In this document: positions 44,731-55,231 of the stretch, piece after piece
Layout: each line of letters begins with the position of its first letter
How positions within the stretch are numbered: position 1 is the first letter of the stretch
Notes under the pieces: generated by a model
Seen by the model: only the letters and a program-made list of their open reading frames with translations
Told to the model about the DNA's origin: nothing
Databases searched by the model: none
Position numbers and translations under genes: made by a program
From: Diatrype stigma
Lineage: Eukaryota; Ascomycota; Sordariomycetes; Xylariales; Diatrypaceae
Assembly (NCBI GenBank): GCA_022225965.2
Contig: JAKJXP020000002.1
Span: forward strand, 1,054,001 to 1,118,000
Length of the DNA: 64,000 nucleotides
Direction: 5' to 3'

Positions 44731-44934
44731 ATGTCATCTGGAGAGGCTGGAGTCTGCGGGGACTGCGGAAAATGGTTCGACAACTTCAACTGCTCAAACT
44801 GCGCTAAGATCAAAAAGGAGCGAGAGAAGGAGAGGCGAAGGGTGGCGCGAGCCAGAGCGGAGGCGGAGAAAAAGAGTAGGGAGGGGGGCAGTCACAATGG
44901 AGAGGGGGATAGCCAGGGGCAGAGACAGAAGTGA
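44731..44934 (+). CDS. Very small protein with a four-Cys zinc-ribbon-like knuckle
   Basis: 67 aa from the ATG at 44731: MSSGEAGVCGDCGKWFDNFN then CSNCAKIKKEREKERRR. The four cysteines (9, 12, 21, 24; CxxC-x8-CxxC) could bind one zinc ion. The rest is a highly charged Lys/Arg/Glu helix and a Gly/Ser/Gln tail. The frame is open further upstream, to 44650, but that part reads like 5' UTR. No family is recognised. The regular Cys spacing and a CT/CA-rich leader argue for a real gene, but the short length makes chance possible. Confidence 0.4.
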   Translation: MSSGEAGVCGDCGKWFDNFNCSNCAKIKKEREKERRRVARARAEAEKKSREGGSHNGEGDSQGQRQK

Positions 44935-45886
44935 ATGTTGGGGTGTTCAATAGCTGTCTATCTGTCATGGACGATGAACATGCTATGTTCTGTTGACAGG
45001 TTGGGTGAATGTGGCGGAAGGGGATGATGCTCTGGGATATGGTTTGAGGCTGGAGTATGGAAGGTTTTGGTGCGGTTGGTTATTACCTAGCCACCTTTGG
45101 AGGGCAGGGAATGTGATTGTCCAGTGAAGACGTGGATATTTGATAGTCATCATCAAAGAAGCTCTTGAGCCCTCGTCTTGATTAGATCAGACATGTATAA
45201 ATATTAAGTGACACAATGGACACCAACCATTACATTCCTACCTACCTACGAATAGTTACCTTGCAGTTGGCCATATCCAGTCACAACCGCATCAGCATCA
45301 TCATCATCGTCATCATCATTCCCCCGCCCTCGACTGTATACAACCCTAACGAACACCAATTCAAATCTGCACGCCGATATTTGTTGGTTACACAGCAGTT
45401 CACGGCATATGCGAACTGGGACGTGCGTATCCATATCGTGATTATACACTGGGTCGGCAAGCGATGGCGGCTCCACCTGCGGTCAACCTACATATGCAAG
45501 CCGATGTTAGGCCCGGGCCGGACTGGCCACCCGGGAACACTAAACTTAGCGTCGATTTTAGGGAGTTAGACCGACATCTTGCAGAAAAAAACAAGGGACT
45601 TTTTCTTTTATTCCTTCTACTCCTCACACATCCACCTACTACCGACTGTACCACCCCCCTTTGGGAGCCCGACTTGCTGGACTCATATCCGAAGTTGCGG
45701 ATCTAATTACGTACCTATTTCGTCTTTGAGTTTCATCCATCTGGAATTTTGTTAGCTTGTTTATGGATCTATAGGTAACATTCGATATCCTTGCCAGACA
45801 AGACGCATTAGCTAGCCTGGATATTACGGGCTCTATACTCTATATATACACGCACCTAATTAGGCGTCGTGCATAGCCTGCTAAAA
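44935..45886. other. Intergenic, MATE promoter side
   Basis: Contains a cat/atc trinucleotide run at about 45290-45325 and short frames (45216-45569, 45464-45706) without family resemblance. A TATA-like tctatatatacac at about 45839-45851 is close to the MATE start. Confidence 0.45.
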
Positions 45887-47551
45887 ATGGAGCCGAGAGA
45901 CGACGTCTGCAATGAGCCGGGACGGGGCGGCGGCCTGTCCGCCATGGAGGCCGAGACCGAGACCGAGACTACACCGCTGCTCCGGCACATCGAGCCGGTG
46001 CCGGAACCAGATCTGGAGCCTGTCAAATCTCATAACGATTATAACAATGCCGACGGTAACGGTTACGACGAGGACAGCAACGGTGGCAGCTGGTACTCGG
46101 AGCTCGCCCTCCTGGCGCGGTACTCGGTCCCGCTCATCGCCACCTACCTGCTGCAGTACTCGCACAGCGTGATCACGACGTTTGTGGCGGGCCACCTGGG
46201 CGCCGACGCGCTGGCTGCGGCCAGCATCGGCATGACGACGATGAACATCGTGGGGTACGCGACCGTAGAGGGCATGGCGACGGCGCTCGACACGCTGTGC
46301 GCGCAGGCGTACGGGTCGGGCCACCTGCGCGGCGTCGGCGCCCACGTCCAGCGCATGCTGGTGCTCATGGCCGTGACCATCGTGCCGATCGCGGCGGTCT
46401 GGGCCGTGTCGCCCCGGCTGCTGTCGCTCTTCCTCAGCAGCGATAGCCACAGCACCCACGAAGACGGAGACCAGGCGGCGGGCGATCTCGCGGCCTCGGC
46501 CGGCGCCTTCCTGCGCTGGAGCATCGTCGGCCTGCCCGGCTACGCCGCCTTCGAGGCCCTCAAGCGCTTCCTGCAGGCGCAGGGCGCCTTCCGCCCCGCC
46601 GTCGCCATCCTCGTGCTCTGCGCCCCCGCCAACGCCCTGCTCAGCTGGCTGCTGGCCTTCCGGTGGGGCATGGGGCTCGAGGGCGCCGCGCTCGGCGCCG
46701 CCCTGACCAATGACCTGCGCCCTTTGCTGCTCCTGCTATACCTGGTCTGCTTCCCGGGGGGCCGGCGCGCCCTCGCGCGCTGCTGGGGCGGCCTCGAGCC
46801 CCTGTCGTCGCTGTGCCCCTTCCCCCTGCCCACGAGAGAAGCATCCTCCTCCTGGCGCGCGACCGCCGCCGCCTGGGCCGCGACCTGGGGCCCGATGGTG
46901 CGCCTGTCGATCGCCGGGTCGGCCGTCAACCTCGGCGAGTGGGCGGCCTTCGAGCTGGTCGCCTTCAGCACCTCGTACCTGTCGACGCGGCACCTGGCCG
47001 CGCAGTCCGTGCTGACCACGGCGTCCATCGTCGCCTGGCACGTGCCCTTCAGCATCAGCGTCGCGGCCAGCACGCGCGTCGGCCACCTGGTCGGGTCGGG
47101 CCGGCTGCCGCTCGCCCGCCGCGCCAGCCTGCTCTACGGCGCCGTGTTCCTGGCCGTCGGCTGCGCCGACGGCCTGGTCCTGTACGTCGCGCGCGACGCG
47201 CTGGCGCGCTTCTTCTCCGACGACGCCGTCGTGCGCGAGCTCGCTGTCGCTGCTGCCGCGTCCGTCGCCGTCTTCCAGGTCGTCGATGCCGTCATCTGCG
47301 GCACCAATGGCGTGCTGAGGGGCTTGGGCCGCCAGGACGTCGCCGCCTGCGTCGTGTTCGTCGTGAATTACGCGGCGGCGGTGCCGCTGGCCGTGTGGCT
47401 CGAGCTGGGGTCGCCAAGGTGGGGGCTGGATGGCGTTTGGATTGGGGTTGGGGCCGGTATGGTGCTCATTGCTGTGGTGGAGTGCGTGTATATGAAGGTG
47501 CTGCGGTGGCAGGATTGCGTGGATGTGGTAAAGCTGCGGGAAGGGCTGTGA
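45887..47551 (+). CDS. MATE-family multidrug/toxin extrusion transporter
   Basis: Single exon, 554 aa from the ATG at 45887. A ~75-residue acidic cytosolic tail (MEPRDDVCNEPGRGGG..., ETETETTPLL) precedes two six-helix MATE repeats. Conserved segments are SVPLIATYLLQYSHSVITTF and GHLGADALAAASIGMTTMNI then EGMATALDTLCAQAYG in the first half. In the second half they are WAAFELVAFSTSYLSTRHLA, AASTRVGHLVGSGRL and NGVLRGLGRQDVAA. Organisation matches yeast Erc1/Ylr004-type vacuolar or plasma-membrane H+-coupled exporters. The natural substrate is unknown. The helices end with YMKVLRWQDCVDVVK. There is no neighbouring biosynthetic gene that would suggest a cargo. Confidence 0.93.
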   Translation: MEPRDDVCNEPGRGGGLSAMEAETETETTPLLRHIEPVPEPDLEPVKSHNDYNNADGNGYDEDSNGGSWYSELALLARYSVPLIATYLLQYSHSVITTFVAGHLGADALAAASIGMTTMNIVGYATVEGMATALDTLCAQAYGSGHLRGVGAHVQRMLVLMAVTIVPIAAVWAVSPRLLSLFLSSDSHSTHEDGDQAAGDLAASAGAFLRWSIVGLPGYAAFEALKRFLQAQGAFRPAVAILVLCAPANALLSWLLAFRWGMGLEGAALGAALTNDLRPLLLLLYLVCFPGGRRALARCWGGLEPLSSLCPFPLPTREASSSWRATAAAWAATWGPMVRLSIAGSAVNLGEWAAFELVAFSTSYLSTRHLAAQSVLTTASIVAWHVPFSISVAASTRVGHLVGSGRLPLARRASLLYGAVFLAVGCADGLVLYVARDALARFFSDDAVVRELAVAAAASVAVFQVVDAVICGTNGVLRGLGRQDVAACVVFVVNYAAAVPLAVWLELGSPRWGLDGVWIGVGAGMVLIAVVECVYMKVLRWQDCVDVVKLREGL

Positions 47552-48638
47552 TATGAACAAAGGGTCGGAAACGAAAGAAAGTACCCAGACAATGTCAATG
47601 GGTCTATAAAGTATATACTAGGGATCGGTATACTTATTAGTCATAGTCAGGAATACGGGAAATTGGCATTATTGATAGAACTGACGTAGTATAGAAAAAA
47701 GAATGACGAGGTTACGACCGCTTACCAGTCTGGACGGCAGTTTAATTCCGCCAGTGAAGCACAGCTCACATCATATTTACATTGTCATTTCTTCTTGATG
47801 GGGCAAAATCACCATTATACTATACCAGTGCAATAAATTCATTTGTTGATGCAACACTTTATAACCAATGACCCCCCTACTCCCCCCCCCCCTGGCACAC
47901 CACTTCTGAAGGTTACCAGTGCAAACCTGGGTCGGGACAACCGTCTTTCCTCATGTCTCATTCATGTTCATTTTTCTCTCCTGTTTCTATTGTACCCAGG
48001 TAAGTGCAGGAAGAGCTTTTAGAAATGCCTTTCCCGCTGCGAAGTATTTTCGATAGTGTTCGCATTACAGCTTGAACGGGCTGGGCTTCAGGATCTTGGT
48101 ATGCCTAAGCAGGTAGCCAAGTAGGTATCCTCACGTCTCCTTCATAATTGTACTCTAGACTTCACGAATATCTAGTGCCACGCCCGCTCTACACAACAAC
48201 GCAAACATTATGTATCAGGTATACCGAGCTGACTGACCGGCTGGCTGACTTCGATAAATCTATCCAGCCAGCCTAGGCATCGCAAACTTGATGTCGATTC
48301 TATGTCTTGCTTGCTTGCTTGCTTATTTGCGTAAACACATCCATTCATTCCTCCACCCCCCCTCCCCCCTTTTCTCCTTCCCTACGCCTACTGATTTACT
48401 ACTACGACTTTCCGTGGAAAACGCATGCTCTACATACGCCGACTGATAGAGAGAACCTTCCTGCTTCGTGTTGTTCCCCGATTTTTTTTTTTCTTTTGCT
48501 TCCCCCGCGCTCCACCATTTGTAAATGCAACCAAAACCACAACTACCAACTGCTGACTGCCAACTGCCAACTGCAACTACAGCTGCAACGCATTCACAAC
48601 GCAGTAGCACAACCAATCCCACGTAAAAATTAAAGCGA
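47552..48638. other. Convergent intergenic region
   Basis: Between the 3' ends of the MATE (+) and GGA (-) genes. Contains C-runs (47871-47892), a ttgc repeat (about 48306-48325) and a long pyrimidine/ctgc-rich tract (48340-48600). No gene recognised. Confidence 0.5.
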
Positions 48639-50874
48639 CTACGCGATGCTGAACTCGGGGATCTCGCCCATCTCTGTCTTGGCCTCCGAGCCCAGGGTAT
48701 ACGCGACGCGCCACCGCAGTTTGATGCTTTCGACCTTGCGGCTGGCGTCACCGGCGTGCGCGACCTGGATCGCCTGCGTGACGCCGTATTTCTGGTTCGG
48801 CAGTAGGGAGCGGCCTGTCTGTGGCTGCAGTTGGAGGTTGTATCCCTGTTTTGCGTGTCAGCGGTTTTGTTACCACCTAGGGGTGGGGGTGAGGGGAGAT
48901 AAGGGGGAATCAGGACGGGCCGCTCCAGTTGAAAGGCAATCCCATCTGTCGTAGAATCACATATAGGAAGGGGCAGCTTACTTTGGTCACGGCAAGCTGG
49001 AAGTGCAGGTTGCTGATGGGCATCGGGGTATTGTTCGAGAAGGCAAACAGTAGCCCAAGGGCACTCAGATTTTGCGGCGATCGCCTCGCTTGCATGTCAA
49101 TCTGCAACAGCTTGTCCTTCACAGTAATCTTGTGTTCCGTAGGGAGTGACGGCGCATCGGGCGGTAGCGCTGACGAGAATGACCATTCGTCTTCGTCCGC
49201 GGCGGCAGCAGTTGCTGGCGGGGCCGCCGCTGGGGTCGTAGGCTTGGGGGTAGAAGGTTTGGAAGAAGAGAGCTGGGAAGAAGCAAGCGCCGCGAAGGGG
49301 TCGACCGCTGTCTGCTGTGATGGCTGGGAGAACGCAGACTGCTGCACTACAGATGGCCGTGGTGTTGTCGATTGTGATGTGGAGGGCTGAGAAACAAATC
49401 CTGAATAGGGCGAGAAAGGGGGTGGGGTGGGGGACGATACCGGACCCCCCGCGGCAGTGCTGTTCTGGGTTACTGATGATAGTAGAGCTGGACCTGGTAT
49501 ATCTGGAAGCCGGTTAGTTACTAGACACGAATTACTAGACGCGAATCAAGATAGCGATTTGACATACTCTGATTGGCGCCGAAACCAAGTGAGATTCCGC
49601 CGCCCTGGCCAAAGCTGCTGCTACTATCTCCCAATGAAAGCCCAAGCAGATCGTTCTCGAGGCCGCCAGGTTGAGAGCTTGATCCAGCTGCACCACTGCC
49701 GGAACCGTTCGTCGTGCTCCCAGCATCTGCGTCGAAATCGATCAGGGAGAGTTCATTTGCGGCAGACGTAGCTTTGCCGGACGTTCTGGACGTCGATGGG
49801 ATAGGTGCACCCTGCGCGATCTTCCTGGCGCCTTCGATGTCGCCCTTCTTGAGCAATTTCCACCGCTCGACCGTTCGATGTATGCTATCGTTAATCTCAA
49901 ATAACTTCGCTACAGCTTCGTGGTCGTCTGATTCTTCCTCGCACATCTTCTGGATTTTGGGCTGGGCGCTCGAAAGAGCGGCAGCCAATTCCTCGAACAC
50001 ATCGCCGTCCTTCATCGAATCGCCTGGCTTGAAAGCCTCCAATCGCTCTTCTAGGAGTCGTGCTTTTGCTTGGATCCTGGATACATCCTCGGCGGCCTTT
50101 GCGCGGTAGTCAGTCTTAGACCTGGTGTCGTATCCCGTCATGATCTTCATTAGCCGGTTTGCTTCTTGCAGATCTTCCGGTGTGCCGCGTCGGATGAGTT
50201 CCTGCAGCTTCGCCGATTGAGCCTCTCGTTCTTCCTTCTCCATCTCCTCAGCCGACTTGAGGTTCTAGTTGCAGTTAGTTGACCTGCCACAACCGCATGA
50301 CTGGCAGCTTCACACTGGAGGGACTCACATCGCTTGGGTTGAGGACGGCAGCATCATCACGTCTAACTTCCGGGAAGATGTAACCTTTGTAGCTCAATAA
50401 CCGGTGCATATCCCGGATGAAACCGAGATCCTCCTTGTACCGGCTCGTTTCGCAGATGGTGCTCCTCCATTCTTCGATAGCTTCGAGGATCTTAGCCTGG
50501 ACTCGAGACGCTCGGACGGGTGGCCTCTCGGGGAATCGCCTGACGAGCTCGTTCAAGAACTCCTTAGTGCTGATCTGCAGATGGAAAGGGTAGCCGCAGT
50601 TTTTCACGCAGATATCGAGGAGGTTCAATGCCAGAAGGGCCACATTCGCATTGCGATGGTTTATGTAGTTGACAATGGCGACGGCAGCTTCGCGGGGCGC
50701 GCTGCCCTTCTTGCTGTTTATCAAATCGGCGATCTCGAGGTTGAGGGCGAGGTTCGGCTCGTAGTTCTCGGGGCTGCAGGCACTTTGGATAAACCTCTGA
50801 AGCTGGGATTGTCTAGGATAGCTCAGCTCGCCCCAGCGATCTCGAGCTGCGGCGCGAGCTGAAGCAGCTTCCAT
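48639..50874 (-). CDS. GGA-type clathrin adaptor (VHS-GAT-GAE), four exons
   Basis: Exons on the minus strand are 50874-50329, 50264-49568, 49502-48982 and 48845-48639, with GT-AG introns of 64, 65 and 136 bp and consistent phases. The product is 656 aa. Residues about 25-165 are a VHS domain (LNLEIADLINSKKGSAPREA, LLALNLLDICVKNCGYPFHL). About 190-310 form a helical GAT domain (KTDYRAKAAEDVSRIQAKAR...). A Ser/Gly/Pro linker holds clathrin-box-like LLGLSL and FGQGGG stretches. The last ~130 residues are the gamma-ear domain (DKLLQIDMQARRSPQ, LGLLFAFSNNTPMPISNLHF, KYGVTQAIQVAHAG). GGAs sort cargo from the trans-Golgi to endosomes/vacuole, binding Arf1-GTP through GAT. Orthologue of yeast Gga1/Gga2 by domain order. 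Confidence 0.95.
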
Positions 50875-51723
50875 CTTTTCCTATTGCTCTTTCTGTTGCC
50901 CCCGTTCGTGTTGAATATTGGCGCGTACGGACTGGCGGAGAGGGGGCTTTGAGCCGCAGCAGCGACAGCCAAATAGGTGGCTATGATGATGATGTATTTG
51001 ATCAATGGGCGCTCGAGGTAAGGCGCTGCCAAATATGTTATCCCATGAACATCGTTACCAGAACGAAGATGTAATGCGACGGGCTGTTGGTTCAACGTTG
51101 GCCAGACTTTGGCAGTTTGGGTGGAAAGCCCCGGAAAGTAACAGATCGCAGGAGACGTACAAGGCCCGGGCATGTCACTACTGAACGCTGCCCCCAAAGA
51201 TTAGGGGATTAGAGGTACATACCTACATACATACGTTACCCTCGCAGGCTGCCGATTAACTACCTGCTGGGAAGTTGCAGGGGTTGGATTGGTGACTTGC
51301 TGTCCGTTAGGCGTTAGGTAATGGCTGGGACACGGACCAGGCGAGGGGCTGAATCGGATTATTCCTTCCCGGTTCACCTGCAGTTCAAGGTTCCAAGGTT
51401 CCAGGTTCCCGCCGAGGTCCCATCCAACAGTTGGAACCTGGCCTGCCTGGAAGTTTGAACCCCCGCCAAGCCACGCCCCTAACACGCCCCTAACATCTTA
51501 TCTTATCAGCCCAGACACCCCCCAGGTCCCGCCAGAGAGCTTCGATGGACCCCACCATAAGGACGTCACTCCATTAATTGAATCATTTTTGCGACACTGT
51601 AAGGGAATCTTGACTCTTCACTTCAACCTTCCGTCATCCGGAGCCGCAGTCAAGGAAACGTAATCCAGATTCGCCCTTGTTTAGGTTTCCAGTCATCCAC
51701 GGACCACGTGATTATCCCTGACC
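50875..51723. promoter_or_regulatory. Divergent promoter region between GGA and TSR3 genes
   Basis: The only sequence between two head-to-head housekeeping genes (850 bp). It includes repeated ggttcc motifs at about 51379-51412 (caaggttccaaggttccagg). No open frame there looks coding. Confidence 0.55.
51705..51710 (+). promoter_or_regulatory. CACGTG E-box just upstream of TSR3
   Basis: Palindromic cacgtg 14 bp before the TSR3 ATG. E-boxes are bound by bHLH regulators such as Cbf1/Pho4 types. Its closeness to the start codon suggests it could also lie in the 5' UTR. Function is inferred only. Confidence 0.3.
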
Positions 51724-53055
51724 ATGGTCCGTCACAAAAAAGACAAGTTCGCTCGCGGCGGGAAGAGCCACCACGGCCCCCCGAGACAGAACCGAGCGGC
51801 ACGCCCCGGCGACGGCGGCGAAAACGGTGACGGTGACGAAAACTCCGCCGGTTCCTCCCGCCCTCCCTTCAAAGCCGCGTGCTGGGACCTGAACCACTGC
51901 GACCCGAAGCGGTGTTCGGGGAAGAAGCTGATCCGGCTGGGGCTGATGCGGGACCTGCACATGGGGCAGCGGCACAACGGCGTCATCATCACGCCGAACG
52001 GCAAGCACACGCTGTCGCCGGCGGACGCGGAGCTGATGGAGCAGTACGGCGCCGCCGTGGTGGAGTGCTCGTGGGCGCGCACGGGCGAGGTGCAGTGGTC
52101 CAAGGTCGGCGGCAAGTGCGAGCGCCTGCTCCCCTACCTGGTGGCCGCCAACACCGTCAACTACGGCAAGCCGTTCCGCCTGAACTGCGTCGAGGCCCTC
52201 GCCGCCGCCTTCGCCATCTGCCGCCGCCCCGAGTGGGCCGAGGAGGTCCTGCGGCCCTTCAACTACGGCGAGGCCTTCCTCGCCATCAACGCGAAGCTGC
52301 TCCGCCGGTACGCCGCCTGCGAGGACGAGGCGCAGGTCAAGCAGGCCGAGGCCGAGTGGATGGCCCGCCTCGAGCGCGAGCACGCCCGGAGCCGCGAGAA
52401 TGAGGACGAGGACGACCTGTGGAAGGGCGGGAACGTCAATCGGCGGGCCATCGTGGATAGCGATGACGATGATGACGATGATGATGACGACGAAGAGGAA
52501 GGGGATGAAGATGGCAGCGATGGAGATGAGGATGGCGAGAGGAGGAAAGTAAAGCGGCGAGGTGGTGAGGATGCGGAGAGCGTAGACGGCATTTACCTCG
52601 GAAAGAAACCACCACAATGGCCAAGGCCAGGAGAGACCTCCCAGGAGCAAGGCGGAGAAGGTGGGAGAGATCCGTTCGACATATCCGACGACGACGACGA
52701 CGATGCGGAGATGGAGGAGATCCGGCGCAAGGTCCTGGCGTCGAAGCCCTTCGCCAACTCAGCTGCAGACGACGCGGATCGCAAAAAACCGCAGGCGATA
52801 CCCCCGCCACTATACCCACCGCAGAGGTATCAAGTCGACCCCCATGCCCAGCCAGACTCGGATAATGGCGAGGACGACGATGGTAGCGACAGTGATGGTG
52901 ACGGTGATGGCGATGACCCCTTCGATAACGTCATAGATGCCGTGCCCGTCACGGATAAGGTCGGCCTCGCCAAGCTCGAGAAGGAGAGATCGAGGTCCCA
53001 TGTTGTAAGTCGGACATTCACTGCGGGTGGTGCTTCGGCGCCTAAGCGGTGGTAG
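51724..53055 (+). CDS. TSR3: 18S rRNA aminocarboxypropyltransferase TSR3
   Basis: Single exon, 443 aa. After a basic N terminus (MVRHKKDKFARGGKSHHGPP) comes AACWDLNHCDPKRCSGKKL (51-69), the signature of the Tsr3 family. VVECSWARTG, ERLLPYLVAANTVNYGKPF then LNCVEALAAAFAICRRPEWA, and FNYGEAFLAINAKLLRRYA make up the SPOUT-like core. Tsr3 transfers the 3-amino-3-carboxypropyl group of S-adenosylmethionine to the hypermodified uridine of 18S rRNA during late 40S maturation, in the cytosol. The C-terminal ~200 residues are a highly acidic, low-complexity extension (Asp/Glu runs near residues 242-262), as in other fungal orthologues, ending in a basic SRTFTAGGASAPKRW. Assignment is firm; the extension's role is unknown. 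Confidence 0.94.
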   Translation: MVRHKKDKFARGGKSHHGPPRQNRAARPGDGGENGDGDENSAGSSRPPFKAACWDLNHCDPKRCSGKKLIRLGLMRDLHMGQRHNGVIITPNGKHTLSPADAELMEQYGAAVVECSWARTGEVQWSKVGGKCERLLPYLVAANTVNYGKPFRLNCVEALAAAFAICRRPEWAEEVLRPFNYGEAFLAINAKLLRRYAACEDEAQVKQAEAEWMARLEREHARSRENEDEDDLWKGGNVNRRAIVDSDDDDDDDDDDEEEGDEDGSDGDEDGERRKVKRRGGEDAESVDGIYLGKKPPQWPRPGETSQEQGGEGGRDPFDISDDDDDDAEMEEIRRKVLASKPFANSAADDADRKKPQAIPPPLYPPQRYQVDPHAQPDSDNGEDDDGSDSDGDGDGDDPFDNVIDAVPVTDKVGLAKLEKERSRSHVVSRTFTAGGASAPKRW

Positions 53056-53622
53056 TTGTAGGTAGGTAGCTACGTGGGATTTTACACAATGCAGAATCAA
53101 CAGGCGCCCCATAATATCACGCCTGCAATGTAGCATGAGTAGCTCTCCTGTTGGTAGGGGCTTATATCTCCTTTTGACACCCCACCGACTCCCTACTTTG
53201 TATTAGCAATCTCCTATATGTAAGTCAACTCACTGTCCAAACTATTGCGCTGTCTGCCCACTCTCCTCGATGCCTCTTGCAATTACTACGTCATCGGCTT
53301 CAAATTTCAAGCTGGTTACAATGTTTCTTGGCACAGCAATGTCTGTCACAGGAACGGGTTGCAATTCTTCACGCAGGTGACGGCACATGGGGTTATGAAA
53401 GCGCTTTCGTATTCGGTGAAGAACGAGTGACGTTAGAAGGTGATATTCCGCGTCTAGCCTAGCTTGAAAGAGGGTTTCTGGGGAATAGCCGTGAGAGAAA
53501 GGAGAGAAGACGGCTGACTTTTCTGAAGACTCTATCCTCTAATACTGACTCATCCGCCGGCCATAGCCTCTCTCGGGGTGATCAGAGTCGCCGACTCTAT
53601 AGTATTGGTAGTTTTGATGCGA
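53056..53622. other. Convergent intergenic region
   Basis: Between TSR3 (+) and the first small paralogue (-). Short frames at 53245-53462 have no recognisable content. Confidence 0.45.
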
Positions 53623-53942
53623 TTAGTTGCGCCAGTTAACGCAGTACATTGGGGCCGCATCACCATTTGCCGCCGCCTTTTCGGCTGCCTCTTTACGGGC
53701 TGCTTCTTTTGCTTCTTGCTTCTTCTTCGCTGTGATAAATCCGGTTAGTCAACGTCGTAATAAACCACGCTTAACTCTTGACTAAACTATACGATTTGCT
53801 GAAGTCACAATAGAATATCGAAACATTCATGTACAGGATACTCACATTCTCGCTGCTCTTGCTTGGTCATAGGCCCTCTCTTGTCCCTAGGTTTCCCCTT
53901 CTCTTCAAGGTAACATAAATCCTCCTGCTGTCGAGAAGACAT
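53623..53942 (-). CDS. Small charged two-exon protein, paralogue 1
   Basis: Exons 53942-53846 and 53729-53623 (116-bp intron gtgagt...cacag, phase 1) give 67 aa: MSSRQQEDLCYLEEKGKPRD, then KRGPMTKQEQRESKKKQEAK and EAARKEAAEKAAANGDAAPM, ending YCVNWRN. It is hydrophilic, Lys/Glu/Ala-rich and probably helical in the middle. Size, exon structure, intron phase and the MT(K/E)xE core are shared with the gene at 55232-55571, so the two are probably paralogues. Each has a TATAAATA box 120-130 bp upstream. I do not recognise a function. Abundant small hydrophilic fungal proteins of this type are often stress- or conidiation-regulated, but that is inference. Confidence 0.6.
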
Positions 53943-54073
53943 TGTTGTTGCTGTGAGAGAAAGGTTCACTTTGGATTTGTTTATGCTGTCGTAGTAGCTG
54001 GAGGCTATGAAGCGGTATGGTCATAATGAAGAGGGCAGTTCTTAAAAGGCATGGGGGTGAGAGAGGGTTCAGG

Positions 54074-54081
54074 TATTTATA
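54074..54081 (-). promoter_or_regulatory. TATA box of small paralogue 1
   Basis: TATAAATA on the minus strand within GGATATAAATACCT, about 132 bp upstream of the ATG at 53942. The same string occurs at the same relative position upstream of paralogue 2. Confidence 0.5.
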
Positions 54082-54084
54082 TCC

Positions 54085-55231
54085 TCTGTCTACAGTGAAC
54101 AGACATTTTTGTTTTCGAGGGGAACTGCAGTTGAATGAAGACGGGTCGGATCGTTATTTCCGTGAGTCACAGCACCCAGTCACAGATTCGGTGGTTCATC
54201 AAGGAATGGTGTGTCACGTCAAGCACGGGGGCCACGGCCTACTGCCCATCTTTCTTACAACTACGGCACCAATACAAACCACAACGTGGCTTGGTCCAAT
54301 ATCGGTGTCACTTTTAACCACTGAATCGTATGATTGACGCTCTCGATGGGTGATTAAGTCTCTAGGGCTTAGCTATTCGACGACATACTACCCAGGTGCA
54401 AACCATACAATCATGTTCATACAGCTATATTCGAGGATTTGAATCACTGGGCGGTCTAGCTCATTCATACACTTACGGCCTGTCAGAATACAAGCTGGTG
54501 CCACAAACAACGGTCTTTCCGAGACGACTTACAGTCAAGTCGTCTCACAGTCTCTGACGTACCAGCGAAGAACTCGCTCCAGACAGCATGGCAACTTATG
54601 TCCTCAATTTTGCAAAGTCTTTACTTCTCCTATCGGTGTGAAATGCGAGGGAATGACCTTGTGGTTGGATCGTGACATATACTGATGCGTACTTGCTTCG
54701 TTCTCCGATATTCCCAGGCATTCCATTAACGTCACACACCATTCTTCCACTGCCGTGACTCACACATGGTGAGCCCCCTATCTGTTATATGCACCTCCCG
54801 GTGCGAGGGTAAAGAGGCACTCAGAGGGTTAGATTATGCGGCTTGCTCTTCAAGTGAGGAGAATACCCCACAGGGCCTGTTTTCATGGTGCGTTTTTCTC
54901 TACACTAACATCTATATGGAGAAGCGACCATGCGTGAATGAGGGCCCTTCCCTAGCATTGGACATGTCGCATGGTAGTATTTCACTACTCAGGTCAGTTG
55001 TTATAATGGGATATTGCTCCTCTATCCGAGAAGATATTTCTGTATTGATCAAAGCGATTGACAGTGACCACAATGTTCTCTCAGATCTTCTGGCCAGATG
55101 GGGTCTCCAACGCCCTTGTAAGTATCTGGAAAGAATGGACGGGCGCCTTCATCCATGGCACTCCGAAAAGAAACACATCCAATCATCAGCTACGGCTCTG
55201 CCCATCTCAGGGTCAATAGCTCACATGCTAC
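54085..55231. other. Upstream region between the two small paralogues
   Basis: About 1.1 kb of single-copy DNA. The plus-strand frame 54766-55299 (177 codons) runs antisense into exon 2 of paralogue 2 and shows no domain, so I do not call it. Palindromic aagacgacttgactgt-like repeats (cgagacgacttacagtcaagtcgtctcac, about 54519-54547) form an inverted repeat. Confidence 0.4.

Noticed and set aside
46736..47560. 274-codon minus-strand and 247-codon plus-strand frames over the MATE gene
   Set aside because: GC-rich shadows of the transporter; no domain features.
51712..52650. 312-codon minus-strand frame over TSR3
   Set aside because: Antisense shadow; its hydrophobic-looking start comes from the complement of charged codons.
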